Shown: positions 19,263 to 29,515 of the stretch, in pieces | Layout of the letters: each line of letters begins with the position of its first letter | Numbering within the stretch: position 1 is the first letter of the stretch | Assembly (NCBI RefSeq): GCF_000315625.1 | Contig: NW_005434568.1 | Coordinates: 166,149-199,505, forward strand | Direction: 5' to 3' | From: Guillardia theta CCMP2712 | Taxonomy: Eukaryota > Cryptophyceae > Pyrenomonadales > Geminigeraceae | Length of the DNA stretch: 33,357 nt | Translations under genes and position numbers: made by a program | Notes under the pieces: model-generated | The model's input: only the letters and a program-made list of their open reading frames with translations | What the model was told of the DNA's origin: nothing | Database searches by the model: none

Positions 19263-22200
19263 CTACTGGCGGGGGGTGACGCCTTGGAAGAGTTCGTACT
19301 GCAGTACTATCAGGAGGAGGAGGAGGAGGAGAGAGGAAAGAGGAGAGAGGAAAGAGGAGGAGGAAGGAAAGGAAAGGAAAGGAAAGGAAAGGGGGTTGTG
19401 GGAGGAGGCTCAGTGTTTCTTACCTGTCGCTCGGAGATCTGCCTCTGGGCCTCGCGCAAGAAATCAAGGAACGAGGAGCACCTGCTACCTCATTAGAATC
19501 CCTTCCTGTCCTTCCCCTTCCCCTCCCTTTCACTCTCATCTTCCCTTCCCCTCCCTTTCACTCTCATCTTCCCTTCCCCTCCCTTTCACTCTCATCTTCC
19601 CTTCCCCTCCCTTTCACTCTCATCTTCCCTTCCCCAGCATTCCTCCCTTGGCTGCTCTCCTTGGCATTCCCCGCCTTCCATCGCTCACCTCTTAACTCGA
19701 GCTGCTCGAGCATCGCTGGCAGAGTCGAGGAGCATCGCCGCCATGTCGATCGCCGCTCTGATGACACATCAGCTGGGCAAGGAGGAAGGATTGAGACCGA
19801 CCGGTGCTCCTGGAGCTCGAGAGCAAAGCTGACCTCGAACCTGCCCTTGGGTCAGACGAGCACTTGATACCCAGACCTGAAGTTTGACCTGTCCACGGCT
19901 TCCTTGCAAGGCTGCATGCTGATATCTGCGACGCTCTCTGCATCATCGTCACCCTCCTCATCCTCCTCATCCTTTCTCCTCTCACCCGCACATTCATGCG
20001 CGCGCTCCCTTAGGGCCTTGGCAATCTCGTCGCCAATGAGCTGCTTTATCTGAGGTCTACGTGAGAGGGGAAGGGAGGGGAGTCCAACACCCTCACCTGC
20101 TTCTCCGTCTCATGCCCAGCGCTTCTGATTGCCAGCCAAGAACTCGCTGCTGCTCCTAGCGCTGCATCCGAGTGACTTGGAGAGACACGAGGAGTCCTCG
20201 CCCTCACCTCCCATGAACGCATACGCGTATGACGCCATCAAGTTGCAGCACATGACCGCAATGAGCGAGCTGGACACCGGATGAGTACTCGAGGAAGGAA
20301 GGGAGGAGAAGGGAGGGAGGAGGGGGGGAGGAGAGAAGCTAACCGGAAGCCATTGGTTACTCCCCAGTAAGAGATCAGCCTGGTACTGAAGAAAGGAAGT
20401 GCAGAGGAGATAGCTGTGAGCAGGGACACAGTCACTCGAAGACCCGAGGACCTGACGACCAGCCTCCGCCTCTTACCGGAGATTCTGTTCGGCTTCTCGC
20501 GGGCGTGCTGTAGGGCGTCTCTTTGCCCTGCAGCTCCCCAAACCGCAGCTACGATGTCCTCCATCTCAGTGATCTGACACTTGCGTTCAGTCGGCTGAAG
20601 AAAAGGCAAAGGGCTGACCTGAAGATGCGCCTGCTTGCCCAGGTGGCGCTCGACTTCCGATGACTTCTTCTCGACTTGAGGAAGCAGGATGTCCATCGTC
20701 CATCGTTCCGAGATCTCCTCGAGCTTGCACCGCAGGTATTGCTCCACATGGTGAGCAAACTCGCACCGGGTGGTAGCGGAGAAAGCTCCAGTCAGCCCGA
20801 CTCGTTGACTAACTTGCGCATGCATGGCGAGCTCGGGGACTTTATCCGCCAACCCCCTGAAGTGATCCTCTGCGAGCTGCCTAACCTCATCGCGCTGGCG
20901 GCTGTAGTCCAGGCGAACTTGTCGGAGAGTCTTCTCGTGCTGGTCTTGGAGCTCCAAGAGCCTCGGCAGACAAGACTCCTGCAGCGACCTCACCTGCAGC
21001 GCCACAACCTCGTCAGCTTCCCGCGACCAGCTCCAACTCAGCACCTCCGTCGGCTGCCTTTCGAGCAGAGCTCCCGTCCTCTCCACTTGGTCATACAAGA
21101 ACTTGACGAATCTGGACGCAAGACGGATCATGTCTTGTGACCTCGCATGCGCATGACGCTCGAGAAACGAAGCAAGCCCTCCCTCCAGAGCCTTCATTTG
21201 CGAGATTGTTCGATCCAGCACGGCTCGACGGTTGTTCACGCCAGGTACACAGAAGATGGGAGCTTTCAGCTCAGCAGCCTTGGCTCGGGCCTCGGAGAAG
21301 ACCTGCGGCTGTTACTGACCTCCCTCTCTCGCATACATCTCCACGGTACCTCGGCATCCTCGGTCCCGTCGCTGACGACGACGATGAAGACAGATCCCTT
21401 CAGGATGCATCAAGAAATCTTCACGACCTCGAGCTCGAGCTCTTACCTCGGGCAGGTACTGCAGAGCTTGTCTGACAGGCCACCAATCGAAGCCCTTCAG
21501 CAGCGTCAGCGACGGGAAAGAACCAAGGCCTCTGCAAGCTTCCCCACCTCGTCTGCGTTCACCACGAACACGATCCCGTCCGCCTGCCTCTTCAAGGCCG
21601 TGGCAACGATGTCCACCTTGAGCGAGTGAGGAGGAGATGAGGGCGATGAAACATTCAGTCACCTCCTTCACCGTCGGCCCATCAACAATCTCAAGACCGT
21701 CTACCAGCGCTGAGGCCCCTCCAAGGAACACCTGCCACACCATCCATCAGAATGGGTCCTGGCTCCTCCTCTCCCCTCTCGCTGTACAACAGCACGAGGG
21801 CACACGGCATGCTTTCATACCTCAAGGCTGTCAACCAGCGCAAGCGTTGACGAGCGGATGTCCTCCCACGAGCAGTCCATGGGCTCGTTGTGGTGGCCCA
21901 GCACCTCCACCAACTCCTTCTTGCTGTTGCTGCGGTGTGCGCATGATGAACGGCAGACAACGAGATGATCCTTGCCTGCGAAAGGGGAACGAGGCTCCAT
22001 TGATGCGCAGGTGCTCCCGAATGGAAGGATGCAGCGAGTTATCCGAGATCTGTCAAAGAAAGCATGTCAGAGTTTTCCATTGCACGGAACGAACAATCGC
22101 AAAGGGCATGACCTCTTCTTCAGTCAGGTCTTGTCGAAAATGTACAAATACAACAAACTCATTCTCCAACACTTGCCCAGCATCGTTGTTGCGATAACGT

Positions 22201-22886
22201 ACCGTTACCTTGTCACTGGACAGAACCCTCTCGTCAGAACCCTCCTCTTTTCACCTTCACCCTTAGAATATCTCCCCCCCCCCCGCTTCCCCCCCTCTTC
22301 CTTCTCCCTCCCCCCAGCATCACCTGAAAGGACAGTGCTGCGTATCAATCCCTAAGATAGCTTTCACGAGGCTACGCTTCATCCTTCGGGCACTCAGTCA
22401 GCGACACGCATAGTCGACAAGGAACTCATTTCACCTGCCCGCTGAGCCAGACAGGAACAGAGTCAGTTGGTGGTTACAAAGTCTCTGCAAGGTGTCGTAT
22501 GCGTGCTGGTGGCAGTTGACCAGGCCCGTGTCGTCATATGAGCGCAACTTTGGCCACAGACTGTTGATGGCATTCCGCAGAAAGACCCTCCGATCCATGT
22601 AGTTCTTGCACACACTCCTCAGCCTCGAGTTGTCAAATTTTCTGCATTGACAGCATCAGCATCGAGAGGAGATGCAGCATGGCGCTGCTCACCGCACGTA
22701 TCCCTCCCATGTCTGGTTGCTCAGCGTTGGGCAGCGGTCGATCACAGTCTCGCAGCCAGCGTCATCGAACATTACAGCCTCCCAGGTGCTGTCCCGGTTC
22801 AGCAAGATCCAGTCTTCTGGGGGCCTACGAGCAGACGGGGCTCCGCTCTGAGCCCAACTTGAGTAGGACGTGTGGCTGGAGGTCAT
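19263..22886 (-). CDS. Mitofusin/Fzo-like dynamin-superfamily protein with degenerate GTPase motifs
   Basis: Nineteen exons (high to low): 22886-22693, 22641-22435, 22383-22324, 22215-22113, 22049-21976, 21929-21821, 21731-21663, 21616-21548, 21494-21447, 21397-21350, 21302-20477, 20413-20344, 20269-20208, 20124-20097, 20056-19877, 19840-19802, 19757-19689, 19481-19424 and 19298-19263 (TAG), about 782 residues, close to mitofusins. An N-terminal helical region precedes a dynamin-like G domain: FLSGSAGRMKRSLVKAILG in the P-loop place, DKVTVRYRNND at switch I, LEIVDGPTV at switch II, then ADGIVFVVNADE and SVFIVVVSDGTED strands. A long helical region follows (about 327-602), then a paired membrane hairpin (ALPFFSTRLISYW; SLIAVMCCNLMASYAYAFMG) and a C-terminal coiled coil, the Fzo architecture. 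P-loop GK[ST], DxPG and NKxD are all altered, so GTP hydrolysis may be lost. The intron at 21930-21975 is GC-AG. The G-domain exons are short and need cDNA. Confidence 0.85.
19308..19395 (-). repeat. GGA/GGAAA-rich intron tract
   Basis: GAGGAGGAG and GGAAAGGAAA runs sit in the last intron (19299-19423) of the mitofusin-like gene. Read on the gene strand this is TTTCC/CTCCTC, a polypyrimidine tract in front of the final acceptor TACTGCAG. Confidence 0.7.
19514..19635 (-). repeat. 28-bp minisatellite in an intron of the mitofusin-like gene
   Basis: Four near-identical 28-bp copies; the word CACTCTCATC recurs at 19531, 19559, 19587 and 19615. They lie in the intron at 19482-19688. On the gene's own strand the unit is purine-rich, unlike the pyrimidine microsatellites in plus-strand introns. 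Confidence 0.85.
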
Positions 22887-24040
22887 GGCTTGTGTAAGTG
22901 CCTGCACGTCAGGTCAAAAGGTGTAAATGGGAGACAGGTCAAATGAAGTTGTAGCCAACAGTGAATGGCTGGGAGAAAACGTTGGATATTAGCTAGAGGG
23001 GAGATACGGCAGGGTACAAGATGCAGTAAAAGCCATCAAGAAAAGAAACAGAAATGGGTAGGCCCAAAGTTGTGTGTGGAATCATGCAGCTTCAGCAATA
23101 ATGGAAGATAGCATGTGGGGTAGGTGCAGGGGATGAGATGGTATGAAGGTAGAAAGGGGATGCGAACAGAGGGCAGAGAGGAGAGGGAGGGAGGAAGGAG
23201 GAGAGGAGAGGAGAGGAGAGGAGAGGAGAGGAGAGGAGAGGAGAGGAGAGGAGAGGAGAGGAGAGGAGAGGATATCAGGAGGGAGAAAGCTTGCGGCAAT
23301 GCTGCATTATCGATCTGCATTGCAAACCCTGGAGAAAAAATGTGCGGCAGATTCAAGGCTGGTAGAGATTGAGGGGGTGGTTTTGATTTGGGGGTTGGTA
23401 AAGCCTTCAGACATTGGGGTGGGGGTATGCAAAAATTGATTAATCCAGGAGGGTTTAGGAATGAAGGGGTAGTTCAGATTAAGTCCAAGAGGTCATTAAC
23501 GGGGTAGGGTGTGATGATGTAGGGGTACTCTAAAAATGAAGTTTATTTGATTACGTTGGGTGGGATGGACTGATCTTTGAGGGGTGGGTACTCCATGTTG
23601 CAGCAAAAGTAATGATGGCAGAAGCAAGGGGAAATGGAGGGAACAGGGGGAGGGGAGGAGGAGGAGGAGAGATGGCGAGGAGAGCAGGAGAGCAGGAGAG
23701 GATAAGGAGAGGAGCTGTGGAGTCGAGGTCAAACGAGGGATCATTGGAAGGAAGCCTTTGGTTGGGGGTGTCGGGAGGGGTCAGGGAGGCGGGAAGGTGG
23801 GGGGGGGGGAGCGAGATAGAGGCGGAAAAGGTTGGGAGGTGAACAGGAAGGTGGAGAAGAGTGACGTCGAAGGTGGTCAGAAGAGGGGAAGAACAGTGGG
23901 CATGAATTGTGGGTGAGGAAAAGATCCTGATCTGACGAGGTAGTGGAAGAATCGAAACTTTGGGTGGAGGAGGAGCTGGTCGGGCAAGCCGTTTGTGAAG
24001 GTTTTGGTGTTGTTGCTTGTGAGGCAAGAGCTTGACAAGC
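22887..24040. other. Intergenic spacer, no gene seen
   Basis: It holds a GGAGA satellite (23200-23272), GGGGT/GGGTA-type words at about 23365-23600, and G/A-rich sequence at 23600-23900. Open frames on both strands are low-complexity and lack splice signals or domain-like segments. Confidence 0.5.
23200..23272. repeat. (GGAGA)n pentanucleotide satellite
   Basis: About fourteen nearly perfect tandem copies of a five-base GGAGA unit. The poly-Arg/Glu frames over it are artefacts. Confidence 0.9.
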
Positions 24041-24044
24041 TCGC

Positions 24045-24440
24045 AAGAATGAAGGTTGAGGAGCACTTGTACGGGATGTTGACTTCCTTGCTGTGTCTTG
24101 TGGACGAAGAGCTGTTGTGCATACAGGTCAAGTTGCCGCTAGCAAAGTTGAAACGCTGATGAGCGCTGTTGCCTAGTGTTGTGAATATGTTGGTGGAACA
24201 GTATGTACAGGAGAGAAGTGACGATCAGCATGAGAGAAGTGCTTCGTTGTCTGTTTGAATGATTCCGATGAGTTTCCTCGCTTTGCGCAACGATGCTTTT
24301 TCCACAACTACAATCCTGGTACCTCACTTTACCAGTTCGAAGGTGGTTCAGAGTCCTCGGGTCGACTCTGCGTTCGCTCCGAGAAGATCGTTTGGCGCAA
24401 GACAGTGCTAGATGTCTGTCTGGCACTCTCTAGGATATGA
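24045..24440 (+). CDS. Possible small split or multi-ORF hypothetical gene
   Basis: Three short plus-strand stretches look coding-like but do not assemble cleanly. One starts at 24045 (MKVEEHLYGMLTSLLC...LAKLKR) and stops near 24160. A second lies around 24214-24260 (EVTISMREVLRCLFE). The third is 24255-24440 (MNDSDEFPRFAQR...CLALSRI), 61 residues, ending before an AATAAAG word near 24465. They may be exons of one small gene with short introns, or chance frames. I recognise no family. Confidence 0.25.
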
Positions 24441-24724
24441 CGAAATCCATTTGAGTGATGTCATAAATAAAGTCTTGCCCTCCATGGCATTCTCGCCTTC
24501 TCCATCACGGTCGCTACCTCTCCTCCTCCTTCTCCTTCTGCTCCTTGTGACCTTCATCTTGACAAGCATCATTCCCTTCTCTCTCGTCTTCTCGCTCTGC
24601 TCTCCTCGTCTGCCTCCCTTCGTGTCCCCTCCCTCGTCTCTCCTTATTTCCCGACCACCCCACCCCTTCCACTGCGATTTTTTCATTGTACACTACCCAC
24701 CCAGTGCGGTAAATTCTCGAAGCC

Positions 24725-26375
24725 ATGCAGAAGATTTCGCTTGTCCTCGCATTCATGTTATTCGCCGGTGAGAGGAGGAGGAGGAGGACAGAGGGCAGCG
24801 AGAAGAGGAAGAGGAGACCAGAGACATGGGAAAGGAGAGAAGAGAAGAGTGGTGTGAAGAAAGGAAGGGAGGGGAGGGAGAGGATGGGGAGGATCGGAGC
24901 ATAGCGGGAACATTGGATGTAGTGGGTATGCCAACAGGCATCTGAAAGAAGTTACGTCGAGAAGTCACGATGTAGGAAGAGATTTGTGAGAGTAGGAGGA
25001 GAAGATACCTAGTCCGAGAGAGTTGTGATGAGTGGGGGAGGGGGGAGGCGGGAGGATCCGTGGGGTCGGGGTAGCGGGGTAGCAGAGGGGGAGGGAGGGG
25101 AGGGGAGGGAGCACCTAAAGTGCAAGAACGAGGTGAAGACAAGTGAGCTAGCAAGATAGAAGTGATGAAGGTGACGAGGAAAGAGCTGAAGAGCTAGAGG
25201 ACAAAGAATTCTTCTCTGAGATTTGGGACTAGGAGTGAACTCTTGGACGGTTCCGTCGTCTCCATTCACAAGGTCAAAGGCTACTTCAGCGCCTCCCCCC
25301 CCGCCCCTCATTTCTCTTCCCCCTCTCCCCTTTTCTTCTCTCTATCATCTTCTCTTCTCGTCCCCTCTACCTCTTCTGCTCTTCTCTACCCTCCTGCATC
25401 TCACCGGCTCCACAGAGCCTCTGCTTCCCTCCGCAGCCGTGCGGTCCGACCGCTTCGAGGAGGGGGCGGCACTGTGATGTCGGACGCTGACAAGGTTTGC
25501 TGGCATGCCGTCTTGTCTTGCATTCCTCTCATGTCTTGCATGAAGATCATTGTGAAGAAGCCGACAGAGAAAGAGAAAGAGATCGCTTCGAACTGGCCCA
25601 CCTGGTGAGTGATAATACATCAGCAGACGCACCTGGCGGGGGCTTCTTGAGCAGCCCGTGTACCTTGATGGTTGTGCATTGAAATTTCTCTTTTCGCCTC
25701 TCACCATCCCTTTTATCGCATTTCCTTTCTCTGCTTCAGTTCCCTCCGTCCTCTCTTGTTTATCCCTGACATATCAGACTGACCGTGACTTAGGCAATGT
25801 GGAGTGTCGAAGTTCCCTTGGTCTTATGACTCCAGAGAGACTTGTCTTGTAAGTTTCAATATTTGCCTTCCCCCCACACTCTCTGCAGTCTCCTCGCCCC
25901 TTCCTCCCCCCCTTCCCACCCCACGTGCTTCCTTTCCCTGCTCAGCCTCCTCTGACATGCTTGGTCTTCGCCTCTCCCCTCCCCTTCTTGACAGTCTCTC
26001 ACTGGAGTGATACTATCCTCGCTTCCTCGTGATAATTTTTGGCTCCTCTTCAGGTGCTCGAGGGCGAGGTAATTGTCACTCCCAACAAAGGCGAGCCTGT
26101 TAAGATCCAGGTCTTCCTTCCCCTTCAACTCCCCCCCCTCTCCCCCCTCCCGTCCCACTTTTGTTCTCCTCCTCCTCCTCCTCCTCCTCCTCCCTTTCCC
26201 TCCTGCTTTCCTGCAACCAGCTGTGTTCTCCCCATCCCTTCGGCCACCTTCCCAGTTCCTGCATCCTCCTCTCTTATCCGACCAACAGGCCGGCGACATG
26301 GCGGTCTTCCCGCAGGGCATGTCCTGCACGTGGGACGTGACGAAGGCTATTCGCAAGCACTACAACTTTGATTAG
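24725..26375 (+). CDS. Plastid-targeted Cupin_3 (DUF861) protein
   Basis: Seven exons: 24725-24767, 25233-25272, 25437-25494, 25546-25604, 25794-25848, 26054-26110 and 26289-26375 (TAG), 132 residues. Residues 1-15 (MQKISLVLAFMLFAG) form a signal peptide. The next 30 or so residues are Ser/Thr/Arg-rich (WTVPSSPFTS, RAVRPLRGGGG), like a transit peptide; together they make a bipartite presequence typical of secondary plastids. The mature part is a compact single-domain cupin: IIVKKPTEKEKE, NWPTW, SKFPWSYDSRETC, VLEGEVIVTPN, AGDMAVFPQGMSCTWDV and KHYNFD. This matches plant plastid RmlC-like cupins of unassigned reaction. The EGEV and FPQGM turns and the Cys-Thr-Trp-Asp strand are family hallmarks. 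Exon 2 is the least certain piece. Confidence 0.88.
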
Positions 26376-26394
26376 CCTGTGGATTCTGCTGTGA

Positions 26395-26745
26395 CGGCGG
26401 CGGCCTTTGAACTTTCGAACTGTTATTTGAAGTATCGGAACTAGAGCTGCAGGCTGAGGGCCCCGGGCCCGGCCCACGGCTGGCGGGGGCCGGAGGGAAG
26501 AGGGGGCAAGGGAGTGAGGACTGAGACGGTATCTTACACGGTGTGTGTGGGTGAAGCTGATCAAAACGGTTGACCGTCCGCCGCAGTGTTCAAAGGTTTG
26601 CTTGTCCGATCATTCTACCAGTTCGTACTGCACTACCTCACCCGGCCGCAAAGTCTACCGTACAGTAGCACCGTACGGTGTATCAGATCCGTTCAGTCGG
26701 ACAGCTAGGGCTTACAAATCCGCCCCAGAGTACGGTAAGGAAAAG
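26395..26745. other. GC/GTAC-rich island 3
   Basis: It starts just after the cupin stop codon with GGGCCCCGGGCCCGGCC-type sequence, then moves into GTAC, CCGTAC and AGTACGGTAA words. It holds the perfect palindrome ACCGTACGGT at 26670-26679. No coding signal is seen. It is shorter and less GC-extreme than the others. The rest, up to 26996, should hold the promoter of the next gene. Confidence 0.5.
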
Positions 26746-26996
26746 AGAAGGGGCAGCAACGTTCGGTGGGTTCCTGGTGAAAAAAAAACAAACGAGGCTC
26801 CCACGACAAATTGCGGTACTGCTACCGGTGGTTTTCGGATTGTTTAGAGTACTACCCCCATATTCCCATCTGTGTACCGGTCTATCCCTGGGTACTACTG
26901 CTCGCATCCTCCAAATGTACCCACCCCCTTTCCCTCCAGGTACCAGAAAGTTCCTTTGCCTCCGCTCCCTCCCATCCTACACCGCACGTACTCGCT

Positions 26997-28907
26997 ATGT
27001 CAGACAGGTTCTTTAATGCAGGCTGCTGGGACATCCAAGGTACATCCTGGCAAGAGTATGAGCGGTATCCAATGCTCAAACTTCCACCACCACCGGCAGC
27101 AGCAACAACAACACCAGAACCAGAACCAGAACCAGATCTAGAACCAGAACCACCAACATATGCTCCTCTTAATCATCATCAGGCTGAGGTCAGTGGAAAT
27201 ACGGAGTTTGCAGAACAAACCCAAGCACCTACTCATTCGGACCATGTTATGAAGATGATTGACAGCAACCTGCTGGACATTGGATTCGAGCCTCAACAAG
27301 GCTTCGATCAAACAAATCCGTTTTCCTCTTCGCTTCTCACATCCAACAAAGAAGTTTCGGATACGAACCAGCAGCTCTCCAGTGTCAAAGAAAGACCTGG
27401 ACCTAGGCGAACTATGTTGACAGAATTGTTCCCGAAACAAGCAGCAAATCCGAATCCCATCGGGGAGACGGAAAGACAATTCTTGGATGAGGGCTGCACG
27501 GTGTTTGGCGACGTCTTTGGTAAGATTGAGCCCGATGAGTCGAGAGGAACTCTGTGGTCATCAGACGCATTGAGCCCAAGCACGTTGACACAACGTCTGA
27601 CCTCAAGCAGGTTACCATGCAACGACATATTGAGCACGACAACAGATCAGATTAAGCTCCAGCGTGCAAGCGAAGCGACGAAAGCTCTCGACAACGAGCA
27701 GGCAGCGAGCACATCTTGCTCAAGCAGCGAGCACCTGTTGCTTAAGCAGCGAGCACCTGTTGCTCAAGCAGCGAGCACATCTTGCTCAAGCACTTCCTCG
27801 TCCTCCGGCTCGATGACTTGCGTGCCAACAACTCCCAAGGAGTCTTACTGCTCTAAAAGACAATTGGTTGCTGTGGAAGTTGACGGGCCTGCCCTGCCTG
27901 CTTTTCACAGCCACAAGTCAGCATTGCTGGATTCCATGTTGCTGTCGATTGTACAACAAACCAGCGCCCGGATGAACTTGGCTCCAGACAAGCTCAAGAC
28001 GTTTGCATTGAGTCTCCTGCTAGATGCTTACGCTGTACAGACTGTTCTTCCATCGAAGCAATCGAATCAAGTGCTGCACTACAAAGTCCGGGCCTTTGTT
28101 GAAGCTCTCATCAAATCGCCACTCGAACTGGACAGCGAAAGTTCTTATGTCGTGTGCGTTCGTGTCGAGACGGCAGAAGAAGACTTTGATTGGACTGCTG
28201 CAAAGAAGAATCGAAGGATCATGTACAGAGAGCAGGGCGTGCTCTGGGAGCTCATCGCTGTCGTTTCTGCTGTCTCTCTCGAGCAGCCGACTGCAGAGCA
28301 GTTTCAACATCACAAAGTCAGGGTTATCAAAAGAACGATGGGCATTGATACCGACTCCCAGAACGAGCAGGAGCAGGAGCAGGGGGATCATAACTGGAGT
28401 GCTCAGCTGTCCAACTTTGCGAATAGAGCAGGCCTGCAAACTTGGGTTGTTGACGCACAAAACAGGAACAATTTCAACCAGTCCGTTATGCAGGATGCCG
28501 ATGGGGTCTACAAGCTGGTGCTGATCTACTCCCCAGACAAGGCGGAGCGCGAGAACAAGAAGGTTGACCACAAGAACAATGCCAAGAAGCAGAAACTTCA
28601 AGAAAAGAAGAAGGCAGACGCCGCCAGGAAAGGTGAGAGTCTCAAACTCGATCTCGTGCCATTGAAGGAGCCTCGCCTTCGAGTGACTCCCACGGTTTGG
28701 CAGGCCCTGAGACCGTCACAGAGTCACGCCGTGCCCAGCGGGCCGGGGGGCCGCGGGGCGCGCCGCCGGCCGCCGCCCCGCACTGCGGACCTGACACCAC
28801 CCGCCGGTCACCCGCCGCACCCGGGGCCGCCGCGCGAGCCTGAGTCGCCGCAGGCGGCGGCGGCCGCCGGGCCGCCCGGGCCGGTAGCCTTGCCGCTAGT
28901 AGCCTAG
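26997..28907 (+). CDS. Uncharacterised protein, coding part to about 28632
   Basis: The Met at 26997 opens a long frame; I do not recognise the family. The N-terminal half is low-complexity: a Pro/Glu repeat (PEPEPEPDLEPEPP), Ser/Thr/Gln-rich segments, and a 22-bp minisatellite. Residues about 295-460 look folded (DSMLLSIVQQTSARMNLA, FALSLLLDAYAVQTVL, YVVCVRVETAEEDFDW, QGVLWELIAVVSAVS). A later segment reads GDHNWSAQLSNFANRAGLQTW and YKLVLIYSPDKAE, then a Lys-rich tail. A strong donor AAAG|GTGAGAGT lies at 28632/28633. Beyond it the frame runs 275 bp into GC-rich island 4, giving Pro/Gly/Arg-rich sequence that is probably not protein. The true 3' exon could lie near 29533-29632, where a frame ends in RLSSMWQDMEARRHEHGSSY, though the intron phase does not match simply. 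Confidence 0.72.
   Translation: MSDRFFNAGCWDIQGTSWQEYERYPMLKLPPPPAAATTTPEPEPEPDLEPEPPTYAPLNHHQAEVSGNTEFAEQTQAPTHSDHVMKMIDSNLLDIGFEPQQGFDQTNPFSSSLLTSNKEVSDTNQQLSSVKERPGPRRTMLTELFPKQAANPNPIGETERQFLDEGCTVFGDVFGKIEPDESRGTLWSSDALSPSTLTQRLTSSRLPCNDILSTTTDQIKLQRASEATKALDNEQAASTSCSSSEHLLLKQRAPVAQAASTSCSSTSSSSGSMTCVPTTPKESYCSKRQLVAVEVDGPALPAFHSHKSALLDSMLLSIVQQTSARMNLAPDKLKTFALSLLLDAYAVQTVLPSKQSNQVLHYKVRAFVEALIKSPLELDSESSYVVCVRVETAEEDFDWTAAKKNRRIMYREQGVLWELIAVVSAVSLEQPTAEQFQHHKVRVIKRTMGIDTDSQNEQEQEQGDHNWSAQLSNFANRAGLQTWVVDAQNRNNFNQSVMQDADGVYKLVLIYSPDKAERENKKVDHKNNAKKQKLQEKKKADAARKGESLKLDLVPLKEPRLRVTPTVWQALRPSQSHAVPSGPGGRGARRRPPPRTADLTPPAGHPPHPGPPREPESPQAAAAAGPPGPVALPLVA
27702..27789 (+). repeat. 22-bp minisatellite in coding sequence, read in all three frames
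   Basis: Four copies of GCAGCGAGCAC(A/C)T(C/G)TTGCT(C/T)AA at 27702, 27724, 27746 and 27768. Because 22 is not a multiple of 3, successive copies are read as AASTSCS, SSEHLLL, QRAPVAQ, and AASTSCS again. All three frames are open. Confidence 0.9.
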
Positions 28908-29515
28908 TAGTACGGTAAAGAGCCTGAGATCAAGTTCACTGCCACGGTGAGTAAAGAGCCTAAGATTTTTCGAACTTGCGGTCTGACCCGTTTGAATCTT
29001 GCCAAGCCTGTTGCCGCAGTGCACTGAACGGCGGGCCCCGGTACCGTGGAGCCCGGCTCCGACGGTCGGACCGACGACGATCATGAGGCGTCCGACTGCC
29101 GGCGGTAACCGTCACGGCCACGGCCGGCGTCACGGTTCAAGTCAGTACGGTAAGTCGATTCAGCCGGGGCCGAACCGTTGAACTTCCCGGCCGCCCGGCC
29201 CGGGGGAGTCCGCCGGGCCCCCGGGAGTCCGGGCGGGTCGCCGCGTGACAGTGATCATCCGATGATGAGTACCGTACGGTCATGGCGATCGGACCGCCGT
29301 ACGGTAACGTTAGTACGGTAACGGGCCGGCGGCCGGGCGTCCGCCACGTACGGTCCCGTCGCCCGGCCCGCCACCGCCGCCGCCGCCGGCTCCCGGCCCG
29401 GCGGGATCCGACGATCCCGGGCCGCCGCCCCGCCGGCGGCCCGCTGTCCGATCGTCCCGGAGTCCTATCCGGCGGGACCCGACACTGATCCCATCCGACA
29501 GCGGCTCCCGTGTTG
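28640..29515. other. GC-rich island 4
   Basis: Very GC- and CpG-rich, with CCGCCG, CCGGGCC, ACGGTAA and GTACGG words. ACCGTACGGT is perfect at 29271-29280, and a near copy (CCGTACGGT) lies at 29297-29305. It begins at the probable splice donor of the preceding gene, so it may lie within that gene's last intron or 3' flank. Long frames on both strands are Arg/Pro/Gly artefacts. Confidence 0.6.

Noticed and set aside
19852-19997. Stop codon at 19852 as the end of the mitofusin-like gene
   Set aside because: A donor at 19876 followed by four short phase-matched exons gives a better coiled-coil C-terminus, ending at 19263.
21495-21523. A 29-nt micro-intron in the mitofusin-like gene
   Set aside because: A 53-nt intron (21495-21547) with a GTGGGG donor fits the genome's normal minimum length and keeps phase.
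23551-24066. 171-residue minus-strand frame, Ser/Pro/Leu-rich
   Set aside because: Low-complexity antisense of a G/A-rich spacer, with no splice signals or conserved pattern.
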